64,000 nt of DNA from JABFXX01 sp036489755 (GCA_036489755.1 DASXFD010000093.1:62001-126000), one strand, 5' to 3'. Shown: positions 27,048 to 35,290, numbered from the stretch's first letter. The notes: generated by a model from the sequence alone, not told the origin. A program made the numbers and translations.

Positions 27048-27944
27048 TCAGTCGTTGTCGACTTCGGACGCGAGGAACTCGGTCTCGCCGTTCGCCGTCC
27101 CGGTGCCGTGCAGCGTGTACTGCGTGTAGCAAAGCACGCGGTAGCTGAGCTGCTTGGCGTCCTGGACGAGATTCGAGAGGCTGGTGTCGAAGTACGGCCA
27201 GCCCTCGTAGTAGCCGTGCGGCGTCGGCAAGCCGGTGTAGTAGACGACGTTGAGGCCCATCGCGGTGTTGTTGTCGGCGCTCGCGTCGATCAAGCTCTCG
27301 TCGCTCGGCCCCAACGAGCCGTTCGAGATCTGGTTCGCGGTGACGTTGAAGTACCAGTACCAGCCGTAATTCTCGGTGTTCTTCACGGCCGTCACGAGGT
27401 ACTCGCGATTGCCGGACGACGGATCGACGTACGTGCGAAGCGTGATCGGCCGGTTGCCAGCCGTGATGTTCGCGACGAGGTACGACACGCCGCCGCGAAG
27501 GATCTGCCAGGTGCGCGCATCACTGCCCGTGTTCGGAACATCGATGCCGGCGACGAGCAGCGTGCCGTCCGTGTTCACGTACGGCTCCATCACGAGCGGG
27601 CGGCGGTTCTCGCTCTTGAAGTCCGCGATCGCGGCGTCGACGGTGAGGCCGTAAAACAAGTGCTCGCCGCTGACCGCGTACGCGCCGCCGTTGTGAATGA
27701 CGACCGCCGACAGCATCAGCGGGCCGACGCTGTTGACGTGCACGTCGGTGATCCGCAGCGTGCCGTCGGCGACGAGCGCCTGCAGATCGGCCGGCGCGAT
27801 CGGGTTCTGGACCTCCCAGCCGATCGTCGCCTGTTGCACGCGGTCGTCGGCGGGACCGGGTGTTGCGGACGCCGTCGCTGCGGCGGTCACGGATAGCGCG
27901 AAAATAGTTGCCGCACACACGCGGCGGGATCGAATCGATTGCAT
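27048..27944 (-). CDS. Secreted protein with polyglycine-hydrolase-type tandem repeats
   Basis: The 298-residue product has a signal peptide (about 1-32, cleaved near TASA-TP). Repeats follow, each pairing a basic/aromatic strand with 'NTG/NTE..W' turns (VNTDGTLLVAGIDVPNTGSD, REYLVTAVKNTENYGWYWYF). This resembles the N-terminal beta-sandwich repeats of polyglycine hydrolases (bacterial tandem repeat domain 1), usually attached to a beta-lactamase-like catalytic domain, which is absent here. It is probably a secreted binding protein. The assignment is by remembered pattern only. Confidence 0.65.
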   Translation of the reverse strand: MQSIRSRRVCAATIFALSVTAAATASATPGPADDRVQQATIGWEVQNPIAPADLQALVADGTLRITDVHVNSVGPLMLSAVVIHNGGAYAVSGEHLFYGLTVDAAIADFKSENRRPLVMEPYVNTDGTLLVAGIDVPNTGSDARTWQILRGGVSYLVANITAGNRPITLRTYVDPSSGNREYLVTAVKNTENYGWYWYFNVTANQISNGSLGPSDESLIDASADNNTAMGLNVVYYTGLPTPHGYYEGWPYFDTSLSNLVQDAKQLSYRVLCYTQYTLHGTGTANGETEFLASEVDND

Positions 27945-28029
27945 GGACGTGCTCCTGGGTGCGGGCCGCTGCACCGTGCAGCCGTCGCCCGCGCACGAAG
28001 AACGCGTGCCGCGCCGGATCTTCCCGGCG

Positions 28030-29031
28030 TCAGACCGAAACCGCGCGCCGGAGCGGCCACGACAGACGGTGCCCGCGAGTGACGACCGCCGCGATCGCGA
28101 GCGCGACCATGCCGGCCAGACACGCGCGCGCGCGACCGATCATCGCGACCGCGAGCCCGACGGCCGGCGTCGCGCCGAGCGCGGTGTAGAGCGTGCACTG
28201 GCCACCGTCGGCGATCCCGAGACCGAGCGGCATCGCGTCGGAGAGCCACGAGATGAGCACGCCGAGCGACAGCACGGCGAGCACGCTTGGTGCCGTCAGC
28301 GGCACGCCGAGCGCGGGCAACAAGACGAGCGTGCCGAGCCAGCTCGCCGCGCGCGACGCGCACGCGAAGCCGAGCCCGCGCCGCGACGCCGGGCCGCCGA
28401 GCTCGCGCAGGTGAACATCGATCGTCGCGGTGCGCGCGGTCCATCGTGCGGCGCGCGCGCCACCGATCGCTCGGCACCGCCGCAGTAGCTCGATCGACGT
28501 CGCGCACAGCCCGCGCCGCAGCGCCACGAACAAGCCCGCCACTGCGGCGACGACCACACCGACGCCGACCCACGACGCGATGCCGAGCGCGGGCGGCAGA
28601 TCGAGCGCGAGCAGCGCGAACGGCGCACCGAACGCGATCGCGGCTGCACCGACGACGACCGTCGCGAGGTTGTAGAGCACGATCGCCGAGATCGCGACGT
28701 CGCGCGGCGCCTCGGCGCCGAGGATCGAGACCTTCACCGGCTCGCCTAGCGAGTTGCCCGGCGTCAGCTGGTTGATGACGTAGCCGGTGGCTTGCGCGAC
28801 GAACGCGCGGCGGTACGCGATCGCGGCGTGGGGTCGCGCGAAGCTTGCGATCGCGGCGGCATCGCACGCGAGGCCGGCCACGTCGATCACCACGACGACC
28901 AGGCACCATGGGCCCGCCGACGCGATCGCCGCATGCACCGCGCCCCATCCGACATGATCGAGGAGCAGCGCGACCATCGCCGCGCCGACGACGATCGGAA
29001 TCGCCCGTCGAGCCCACCGCGAAGCTGCCAT
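28030..29031 (-). CDS. Flippase-like / lysylphosphatidylglycerol synthase-type membrane protein (UPF0104)
   Basis: This 333-residue protein has about eight membrane helices and the family's signature region AQATGYVINQLTPGNSLGEP followed by VKVSILGAEAP. The later LISWLSDAMPLGLGIADGG corresponds to the conserved 'P.P.G.G..E' segment. Proteins of this type (lysylphosphatidylglycerol synthase membrane domain without the synthase part) are thought to move or modify lipids. The reaction is unknown. Confidence 0.82.
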   Translation of the reverse strand: MAASRWARRAIPIVVGAAMVALLLDHVGWGAVHAAIASAGPWCLVVVVIDVAGLACDAAAIASFARPHAAIAYRRAFVAQATGYVINQLTPGNSLGEPVKVSILGAEAPRDVAISAIVLYNLATVVVGAAAIAFGAPFALLALDLPPALGIASWVGVGVVVAAVAGLFVALRRGLCATSIELLRRCRAIGGARAARWTARTATIDVHLRELGGPASRRGLGFACASRAASWLGTLVLLPALGVPLTAPSVLAVLSLGVLISWLSDAMPLGLGIADGGQCTLYTALGATPAVGLAVAMIGRARACLAGMVALAIAAVVTRGHRLSWPLRRAVSV

Positions 29032-29181
29032 GACAGCTGGTTACCGGCAGCGTGTAACGCGATCGCGACGCGATGCATCCGCCACGATGACGCGACGGAA
29101 AACGTTTCGGAAATCGCGATGTGGTCAAACCTGACGAATCATCGCCGCGCGATCACCCGCACGAGATCTCGCGAGCCGGCC
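29032..29181. other. Intergenic region between divergent genes
   Basis: This 150-bp region upstream of both the flippase-like gene and the Gly-rich lipoprotein contains no evident gene. A TACAAT hexamer just inside the rightward end is annotated separately. Confidence 0.4.
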
Positions 29182-29187
29182 TACAAT
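29182..29187 (+). promoter_or_regulatory. -10 TACAAT, leaderless-type
   Basis: TACAAT lies exactly six bases before the ATG at 29194, with no ribosome-binding site between. Confidence 0.6.
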
Positions 29188-29193
29188 CGGCAA

Positions 29194-30405
29194 ATGCGGT
29201 ACCTCGTCGTGCTCGCCTCGTGCGCAGGTTGCGGGTTCAACCCGTCGATGCTGAGCGACGTCGACGCGGGCGCAGGCGGCGGTGGTGGGCCGGTCATCGT
29301 CGACTCGACGCAGAACGAGATGCCCGGCGGCGACGCGATGCAGCTCGTGCCGCTGCACCTCGCGCCGAGCGACGGCCAACCCGGCGCCGCGCCGTTCACG
29401 CTGAGCGGCAACGTGACGATCGACACCGGCGCGCTGACGATCACGGGTGCCACGTTGCCCGACGGCGACACGTTCGACATGCGGCCGCAGCTCGGCGGCG
29501 GACCCGGGCTCGCCGTCTTGCATGTCGGTGCGCTCGGCGTCGGATCGGGTGCGCAGGTGAGCATCGTCGGCACGCAGCCGCTGGTGATCGTCGCGGGCGG
29601 CGACGTCGATGTTCACGGCGTGCTCGACGCCGGCGCACACGGCGCGACGCCCGGCGGCGGCGGTGCGCTGCCCGGTGCCGGCAACGGCGCCGGCAAAGCG
29701 GGCTCGCACGGCGACAACGATTCCGACACCGGTGGTGGCGGCGGTGGTAACGGCGCCGGCGGCGGCAGCGGCGGACCGATCACGGGCTGCGCCGATCTCG
29801 ATCCGGTCGGGGCGGCCGGCTCGACGGTTGGCGACGCGCAGATCTCGGAGCTGATCGGCGGCGCCGGTGGCGGCTCGGCCAGCGGCACGGCATGCCTGCC
29901 CGTCGATGCCGGTGGCGCAGGCGGCGGCGCGCTGCAGATCTCATCGCTCACGAAGATCACGATCGAGAGCGACGGCTCGCTGCTCGCCGGCGGCGGCGGC
30001 GGTCACGGCGGAACCGACTGCAACGACCCCGGCGGCGACGTCAACTCCGGCGCCGGTGGCGGAGCGGGCGGCGCGATCGTGCTGCAAGCGCCCGCGATCG
30101 CGAGCTCCGGCATGATCGCGGCCAACGGCGGCGGTGGTGGCGGCAGCAGCGCGACCGGATCGCCGTCGGGCACGCAGGGCCAAGACGGCCAGGCCGGCAC
30201 GACACCGGCGAGCGGCGGTACGGGCGCCGACGCGACCGGCGGAAAAGGCGGCGCGCTCGGCACCGCACCAAGCGCGGGCGGTAGCGCCGGATGCGGCGCG
30301 AATGCGGCCGGTGGCGGCGCCAGCGCGGGGCGGATCGCGGCGACGACCAGCTTCGTCGATCACGGCACGAGCAGCCCGAGCGTCACCGCGTCGTTGCCGC
30401 CCTGA
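29194..30405 (+). CDS. Large glycine-rich lipoprotein
   Basis: The 403-residue product has a lipoprotein signal (MRYLVVLASCAGC). A beta-rich region at about 45-135 follows (FTLSGNVTIDTGALTITGAT, VLHVGALGVGSGAQVSIVGT, IVAGGDVDVHG). After that come more than 200 residues extremely rich in Gly, Ala and Ser (AGGGGGHGGTDCND, NGGGGGGSSATGSPSGTQG). It resembles right-handed beta-helix or polyglycine-II-type surface proteins. Function is unknown. It ends 3 bp from the convergent repeat-peptide gene. Confidence 0.78.
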   Translation: MRYLVVLASCAGCGFNPSMLSDVDAGAGGGGGPVIVDSTQNEMPGGDAMQLVPLHLAPSDGQPGAAPFTLSGNVTIDTGALTITGATLPDGDTFDMRPQLGGGPGLAVLHVGALGVGSGAQVSIVGTQPLVIVAGGDVDVHGVLDAGAHGATPGGGGALPGAGNGAGKAGSHGDNDSDTGGGGGGNGAGGGSGGPITGCADLDPVGAAGSTVGDAQISELIGGAGGGSASGTACLPVDAGGAGGGALQISSLTKITIESDGSLLAGGGGGHGGTDCNDPGGDVNSGAGGGAGGAIVLQAPAIASSGMIAANGGGGGGSSATGSPSGTQGQDGQAGTTPASGGTGADATGGKGGALGTAPSAGGSAGCGANAAGGGASAGRIAATTSFVDHGTSSPSVTASLPP

Positions 30406-30408
30406 TGG

Positions 30409-30615
30409 TCAGCGCGTCGAGCCCGGCTGTAGCCCGATCGAGAACGGCCTGCGATGGACGATCGGCTTGACCGAGTCCGCCGTCGCGCCGGGTTGCAACC
30501 CGACGTCGGAGCCGCACCTCGAGGTGATCGGGTTCGGCGAATCCGCCGTCGCACCGGGTTGCAAGCACGCGCCACCGATCACGGCGGAGAGCAGCGAATC
30601 GTCGATTGTCGTCAT
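30409..30615 (-). CDS. Small double-glycine-leader peptide with 22-residue core repeats
   Basis: This 68-residue open frame begins MTTIDDSLLSAVIGG, which matches the leader of bacteriocin/RiPP precursors that are cut after Gly-Gly. After an Ala, the core consists of a unit starting (C/G)LQPG(A/S)T that occurs three times at exact 22-residue (66-bp) spacing. The first two are full length and the third is cut after eight residues. Two Cys lie in the first unit. It sits alone on the minus strand, downstream of the nucleoside-permease pair. No processing enzymes are in the window, so the function is inferred. Confidence 0.65.
   Translation of the reverse strand: MTTIDDSLLSAVIGGACLQPGATADSPNPITSRCGSDVGLQPGATADSVKPIVHRRPFSIGLQPGSTR
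30412..30564 (-). repeat. Three in-frame 66-bp tandem repeats
   Basis: The leucine codons of the three LQPG motifs lie at 30562, 30496 and 30430, exactly 66 bp apart. Copies one and two are about 80% alike at DNA level over the first 40 bp and diverge after that. The third is partial. The repeat lies wholly inside the peptide gene. Confidence 0.8.
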
Positions 30616-30725
30616 GCGGCGAGGAATTGCACCGCGCATGCCGCGCCAGGTGCGCGACTTCACGCGCGCAGCCACCGGCGAGCCGATCATCCACGGGCCA
30701 CTCGCGGCGTCGTAAACGCGAGGCG

Positions 30726-31754
30726 TCAGCTCGCGGGAACGCCGGCTTGCCACGTCGACCAACCGGTCACGATCGTCTGGACCAGCGGCGCGATCGTGGC
30801 GGCGAGATTGTCGACGGAGAGCACGAGCCCGCCGTCGCCGAGCGAGCCGACCAAGCCATCGGCGTCGGTCTGGCCGGGATACGGCGCGTTGAAGTCGGAT
30901 GCGGTGCGCACGAGCGAGACGCGCGAGAAATCGAGCTTGCCGGCCGTTGCGGCGCGCGCGAGCACCTCGAGCGTCGCGTTGTCTTCCTGCGCGCTCGTGC
31001 AGTAGGTGCCGGCGCCGTTCGTCGCGAGCTGCATCCAGTCTCGCGCGCGTTGCGTGAGCGCGCTGCCCGCAAACCACGTATCCGATGACACGACGTCGCA
31101 CTGCGTGACGATCGGCGGTTGGTCGGCGGGCGCGGACGAGTACATCGCGCGCGCCATCTGCGCGGTCATCGAGTCTTCGAGCTGCACGCTCTGCGTCGCG
31201 CGCAACGCCGCCTGCAGCATCTGCTCGTCGAGCTGGAACGTGCCGCGATACCCGGCGGCCGGTGGCGCGGTCGGCGACGTGGTGCCGATGCCGAAGTAGC
31301 CGTACGGCCAACCGGCCGGCATCTCGCGCGCATCCAGCTCGTACGAGTAGCCGTAGTCGACCGCGAAGCGCGCCCACGCGGCGGTGCCGAGCGTGCCTTG
31401 CTCGGGATCGATGCCGGCGATCCCGCCGATGATGAAGTACGTCTTCGTGAGATCGAACGCGTGGCTGTAGACGAGCGCGGTCATCGACGACGCCGCGTTC
31501 GCGTAGCCCATGCCGGTGACGATCTCGCAGACGTCGTCGCCCTTGCAGTTGACGGTCACGCCGTTCGCGGTCGTGACGTCGGGCAAGCCGAGCGTGCTGA
31601 CCACGTGACCGCCCTCGATCGACGACATGTCGATCACCATCACCTTGATCGCGCGCGCGGCAGGCGCGTCGGGCGAGGTCGTCGACGAGTCGCTCGGTGC
31701 CGCGGCATGATGCGAGCATGCGGCCACGAGCGCGAGCGCGAGCGGCTTCTTCAT
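30726..31754 (-). CDS. Purine nucleoside permease (NUP)-family lipoprotein
   Basis: This 342-residue protein belongs to the NUP family. It has IKVMVIDMSSIEGGHVVSTL, VCEIVTGMGYANAASSMTAL, FDLTKTYFIIGGIAGIDPEQ, GTLGTAAWARFAVDYGYSYE and DAREMPAGWPYGYF. In fungi such proteins support purine nucleoside uptake, and the fold is related to nucleoside phosphorylases. The N-terminus is a lipoprotein signal (MKKPLALALVAAC), so it is anchored outside the cytoplasm. It overlaps the upstream paralogue by 4 bp (ATGA). Confidence 0.9.
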   Translation of the reverse strand: MKKPLALALVAACSHHAAAPSDSSTTSPDAPAARAIKVMVIDMSSIEGGHVVSTLGLPDVTTANGVTVNCKGDDVCEIVTGMGYANAASSMTALVYSHAFDLTKTYFIIGGIAGIDPEQGTLGTAAWARFAVDYGYSYELDAREMPAGWPYGYFGIGTTSPTAPPAAGYRGTFQLDEQMLQAALRATQSVQLEDSMTAQMARAMYSSAPADQPPIVTQCDVVSSDTWFAGSALTQRARDWMQLATNGAGTYCTSAQEDNATLEVLARAATAGKLDFSRVSLVRTASDFNAPYPGQTDADGLVGSLGDGGLVLSVDNLAATIAPLVQTIVTGWSTWQAGVPAS

Positions 31755-32770
31755 TGCGGCACCCCGCTCTGCCAGCTGGACCAGTTCGCGACGATGTCAT
31801 CGACGAGCGGCGAGCCGGCGATCACGAGGTTGTCGATCGATGCGCTGCCCGCGCCCGCGTCGGCGAGCAGCGAGTCGTATGCGGTCTGGCTCGGATACGG
31901 CCGATCGAAGCCGACGATCGAATGCAGCACCGCGATCCGCTTGCTGTCGAGCAAGCCTGCGGTGCCGGCCGCGACGAGCGCGGTGACCACGCCGTTGTCG
32001 GTCTGCTGCATCGTCGTGTAGACCGCGCCGCTGCCCGCGACCTCTGCGACCCAGTCGTGGGTGCGCTGGCCGAGCAGCGCGCCGTGCCAGCTCGTGTCGC
32101 TCGACGCGGTCGTGCCGGTCATCACGCTCGGCGCGGCGATCGCGGCGCCGCTGCCGTACATCGCGCGATACGCGCGTGCCGCGTCGCTGTCCTCGAGCGC
32201 GACGCCGCTCGACAACGACAGCGCCTTCGCGACGAGCGCGGCGTCGAGCGCGTAGTGCTCGCTGCCGAACTGCACGAGCGGCGGCGACGTCGGGCTCGTC
32301 GCTTCGATGCCGAGGTAGCCGGTCGTCCAACCGGTCGGCAGCGTGCGCGCGTCGATCTCCTGCGCGATGCCGACGTCGACCGCGTCGTGGATCCAGACCG
32401 CGGAGCTCGTCGTGCCCTGCGACGGATCGATGCGCGCGCGCTCCGCGATCACGAAGTACGTCGCGCTCAGATCGAGCTGGCCGCTGTAGGCGATCGCCGC
32501 GACCGACGCGGCCGCGTTTGCCTTGCCGGTGCCGGTCGCGATCGCGCACACGCCGCTCGCGTTGCACAACACTGCCGGCGCGCTCGGCGACAAACCCGGG
32601 ATCGCGAGCGACGCGGTGAGCTCGTAGCGATCGATCCATGGCTGGAGCTCGGCCATCGTCGGCGCGATGACGAGCACGTGCGGCGCCGGCGGTGCAGTCG
32701 CGACGTCGGCGGGCGTGGCCGCGATCCCGGAGCCGACGGCGAGCAGCGAGATGATGCGATCGATCCGCAC
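31751..32770 (-). CDS. Second purine nucleoside permease-family protein, exported
   Basis: The 339-residue paralogue of the preceding protein carries VLVIAPTMAELQPWIDRYEL, VCAIATGTGKANAAASVAAI, LDLSATYFVIAERARIDPSQ and PTGWTTGYLG. The family's 'GIAGIDP' is changed to 'ERARIDP', so specificity may differ. The N-terminus (MRIDRIISLLAVGSGIAATP) looks like a cleavable signal peptide, not a lipobox. I start it at the GTG at 32770, because the ORF extension upstream lacks signal-like sequence. It forms an operon with 30726-31754. Confidence 0.82.
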   Translation of the reverse strand: MRIDRIISLLAVGSGIAATPADVATAPPAPHVLVIAPTMAELQPWIDRYELTASLAIPGLSPSAPAVLCNASGVCAIATGTGKANAAASVAAIAYSGQLDLSATYFVIAERARIDPSQGTTSSAVWIHDAVDVGIAQEIDARTLPTGWTTGYLGIEATSPTSPPLVQFGSEHYALDAALVAKALSLSSGVALEDSDAARAYRAMYGSGAAIAAPSVMTGTTASSDTSWHGALLGQRTHDWVAEVAGSGAVYTTMQQTDNGVVTALVAAGTAGLLDSKRIAVLHSIVGFDRPYPSQTAYDSLLADAGAGSASIDNLVIAGSPLVDDIVANWSSWQSGVPQ

Positions 32771-32860
32771 GCGGGCGATGCTAATCGGCGACGCGCGACT
32801 CGCAAAGCGAGAACGCGACGGCAGTTCGTGCACGATCGCGCGCACGACATGCAGCGAACG

Positions 32861-33505
32861 TCACGGCGTCCACTGCACGCCGGTGCCGTCCTGCGCGTGG
32901 CCCGGATCGCCGAGCCAGTGCACGCCGAGCACGGTGATCGCCGCACCGACGAGCGCCGTGATGAGACCCGCGGTCCCCACGCTCGAGCTCGGACTCGGGC
33001 TGCCCGGCTGCTGCGTGAACGCGTACATGAAGATGCCGCCGAGAGCTGCGGTCGCACCGCCGACGGTCGTGAACAGCCCGCGCGTGAAGTGCGGGTTCAG
33101 ATCGTTGTGACCGAGCGCGAAGCGGTAGTCGGTCGGTTGCGCACCGACGGTGACCGTGCCGATGCCGAAGTGATTGTCGTCGGCGTTCGATGTGAAGCGC
33201 AACTGGTGCGGGCCGGGCACGAGGTTGGCGACGCATGGCGTGGCCGCGCAGACGGGCGTGTAGGTCGGCGACGACTGCTCGTTGCCATCGCCGTCGATGT
33301 ACGACGTGTCGCCCGCATACTCGTCGACCGACGATGGCTCGTCGGCATCGAGCGTCGCCTGGCCATCGCCGGCGCCCGGTGCTGCGTTGGCCGACGCCGG
33401 CGGCATCACCTGATCCGGCGCCTCCGGCGGCGGTAGCTGCGCGGCGATCCCGCAACCGACCATCGACCACGCGAGCCCCACCACCATCACCGCGCGCTTC
33501 ATCAT
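32861..33505 (-). CDS. Lipoprotein with PEGA-like and membrane segments
   Basis: The 214-residue product begins MMKRAVMVVGLAWSMVGC (lipoprotein signal). An acidic Ser/Asp-rich stretch follows, then a small beta domain (ANLVPGPHQLRFTSNADDNH, FGIGTVTVGAQPTDYRFALG) reminiscent of PEGA domains. Two hydrophobic helices come at the end (TTVGGATAALGGIFMYAF, AGLITALVGAAITVLGVH). Function is unknown. Either of two adjacent ATGs could be used. Confidence 0.7.
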   Translation of the reverse strand: MMKRAVMVVGLAWSMVGCGIAAQLPPPEAPDQVMPPASANAAPGAGDGQATLDADEPSSVDEYAGDTSYIDGDGNEQSSPTYTPVCAATPCVANLVPGPHQLRFTSNADDNHFGIGTVTVGAQPTDYRFALGHNDLNPHFTRGLFTTVGGATAALGGIFMYAFTQQPGSPSPSSSVGTAGLITALVGAAITVLGVHWLGDPGHAQDGTGVQWTP

Positions 33506-33663
33506 GGAATCAAGCTGCGTCGGCCGTGTGAAGCCATTGTTGCGCTGCAATTGCAAACCGTGGTGCACGGCGGATCGCGTAGCCGGTGGCGGATCGCGTC
33601 GCTGCGCAAGCACGCGGACTCGCGAGCGCGCACGCTGGTACGTCCGATGCTCGGACCATCGGC
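33506..33663. other. Intergenic, divergent
   Basis: This is the region between the leftward PEGA-like lipoprotein and the rightward leader-peptide gene. The frame of the peptide gene is open upstream to about 33586, but the residues before the internal Met do not look like a leader. I saw no clear promoter. Confidence 0.35.
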
Positions 33664-33930
33664 ATGACGATCACCGACAGCGAGCTCTCGACCGTGACCG
33701 GCGGACTCGACCCTAGAGTTCCGCTGCGGTCGCGCGACCATTTCGTCGCCGCGTGCGGCAAGCAGATCGACGCGTACACCGAGGCGCGCACCGCGTCCGC
33801 AGCGACGCCGCTCGACACGCGCAAGGAGATCGACGCAGCGGCGGCCGGCCGCTCGCTCGCGGTATGCGCGATGAAGAGCGGGTTCGACCCGCTGCCGCAG
33901 TGGCGCTACGCGCAGACGTCGCGCAAGTAG
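33664..33930 (+). CDS. Small double-glycine-leader protein
   Basis: The 88-residue product starts MTITDSELSTVTGG, closely matching the leader of the repeat peptide at 30409 (shared pattern MTxxxDSxLSxVxGG). The rest (LDPRVPLRSRDHFVAACGKQ, IDAYTEARTASAATP, GRSLAVCAMKSGFDPLPQW) is 74 residues with two Cys and ends in a basic tail. It may be a secreted bacteriocin-like or signalling peptide. An upstream in-frame ATG at 33586 would bury the leader, so I prefer 33664. There is no ribosome site of note. Confidence 0.6.
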   Translation: MTITDSELSTVTGGLDPRVPLRSRDHFVAACGKQIDAYTEARTASAATPLDTRKEIDAAAAGRSLAVCAMKSGFDPLPQWRYAQTSRK

Positions 33931-34566
33931 TCAGCGCGCGGCGTCGTACGGCAGCGAATGAATGCCGAGCACGAGCGCGATGCTCGTGTCGTGGAAGTCT
34001 TGCAGCTCTTCGTCGGCGATCGCGCCGACCGTGATCCGCGGCGTCGCCCACACGTCGAAGCGAACGCGCGCGTCGTAGACCGTCGTCCAATAGCCGCCGC
34101 CGATGCTGGCCGTCACGTCGTGAATCTGAAGGTTGCGCTCGCCGACGCCGAGCTCGAGGCCGCCGGAGAACATGCCGGCGAACGCGCGAGCGCCGACCAC
34201 GCCTCCGATCGTCATCGCGTGGCCTGCGAGCGGGACGTCCGTTCCGAGATTCGGCTGCATCGGAACCTTCGTCGTGCCCATCTCGAGCTGCGCTGGTCCG
34301 GTGCCGGAGAACTGTGCATAGTCGAGCTCGCCGCCGATGTAGAACAGGTGGCTCACCGAGACGTGCGTCGCGAAGTGGCCGCCTTCGGTGGTCATCTCGT
34401 CGCCCTGCAACGCCTCGATGCGGCCGACGCTCGCGCCGGCTTCGATCGATACGCCGTGCGGCGCTTGCGCCGGCGGCTGCGGCGGCAGGTCGCCATAGCC
34501 GACCATCGGATCTGCCATCGCCACGGTGCTGCAAAGTGCAACACCACACGCCACGAACAACTTCAT
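33931..34566 (-). CDS. Outer-membrane beta-barrel protein, paralogue A
   Basis: The 211-residue product has a signal peptide (MKLFVACGVALCSTVAMA-DP). Alternating strands follow (FATHVSVSHLFYIGGELDYA, FSGGLELGVGERNLQ, YDARVRFDVWATPRITVGA, IALVLGIHSLPYDAAR). It is homologous to the next gene, sharing HxxIGGE(L/V)D, DxWATRxxTxGA and the ending LG(I/V)HxxPYD. It is probably a small surface barrel of unknown role. The stop touches the stop of the leader-peptide gene. Confidence 0.75.
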   Translation of the reverse strand: MKLFVACGVALCSTVAMADPMVGYGDLPPQPPAQAPHGVSIEAGASVGRIEALQGDEMTTEGGHFATHVSVSHLFYIGGELDYAQFSGTGPAQLEMGTTKVPMQPNLGTDVPLAGHAMTIGGVVGARAFAGMFSGGLELGVGERNLQIHDVTASIGGGYWTTVYDARVRFDVWATPRITVGAIADEELQDFHDTSIALVLGIHSLPYDAAR

Positions 34567-34606
34567 GCCGCGATGCTCGGCGATTAGCTCGCCGGCGGCA
34601 AGCGAA

Positions 34607-35290
34607 TTACCAGTGACGCTGGCCGTCGTACGGGATGAAGTGCACGCCGAGGACGATACCGAGGCTGACGTCTTTGCTGTCCGCGAGATCGACGTTCGCG
34701 AGTGCCCCGATCGTCAGCGTGCGAGTCGCCCACAGATCGAGCCGGCCGTGCAGCTCGTAGGCGCCGCCGAAGTAGCCCTCTTTGTACTGACCGATCGAGT
34801 CGTGCGTCATGAAGTCGCGAACGCCGGCGGCAAACTCCGCGGCGCCCGAGAGCGGACCCGCCATCATGTGCGCGCCGATGAGCGCCTTGCCGGAGGCGAG
34901 CGTGCCGCCCGTGAGCGAGCTCATCGGATCCTCGGTCGAGCCTTCCATCTCGCCCGATGAGGTGCGCGCGAAGTTGTTCGATGGCGACGAGCCGGTCGCC
35001 GACAGACTGCCGATGTCGACTTCGCCACCGATGTAGATGTGACGACTGATCGACGCGCGCGGTCCGAAGCGCACGAACTCGGTCGACATCATCATTCCTG
35101 GAGTCGGCTCGAATCGTCCGTACATCAGCCCGAAGTCGAGCCACGAGCCCGTCGGGTGTTGATGCGAGATCATGTTGCTGCCGTCGTAGAGGTAGAGCTG
35201 CGGCACATCCGTGGGATCCGCCGAAGCAACTCCTCCGACCAGCAACGCGACTCCAACTCCAAATGCAACGCTCGCGATGCCCTTCGCCAT
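34607..35290 (-). CDS. Outer-membrane beta-barrel protein, paralogue B
   Basis: The 227-residue product has a signal peptide (GIASVAFGVGVALLVGGVAS-A). It is a barrel with SISRHIYIGGEVDIGSLSAT, GGAYELHGRLDLWATRTLTI and a C-terminal LGIVLGVHFIPYDGQRHW. It is paralogous to the preceding gene, 40 bp away on the same strand, which points to tandem duplication. There are Met-rich loops (PTPGMMMSTEF). Function is unknown. Confidence 0.75.
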   Translation of the reverse strand: MAKGIASVAFGVGVALLVGGVASADPTDVPQLYLYDGSNMISHQHPTGSWLDFGLMYGRFEPTPGMMMSTEFVRFGPRASISRHIYIGGEVDIGSLSATGSSPSNNFARTSSGEMEGSTEDPMSSLTGGTLASGKALIGAHMMAGPLSGAAEFAAGVRDFMTHDSIGQYKEGYFGGAYELHGRLDLWATRTLTIGALANVDLADSKDVSLGIVLGVHFIPYDGQRHW

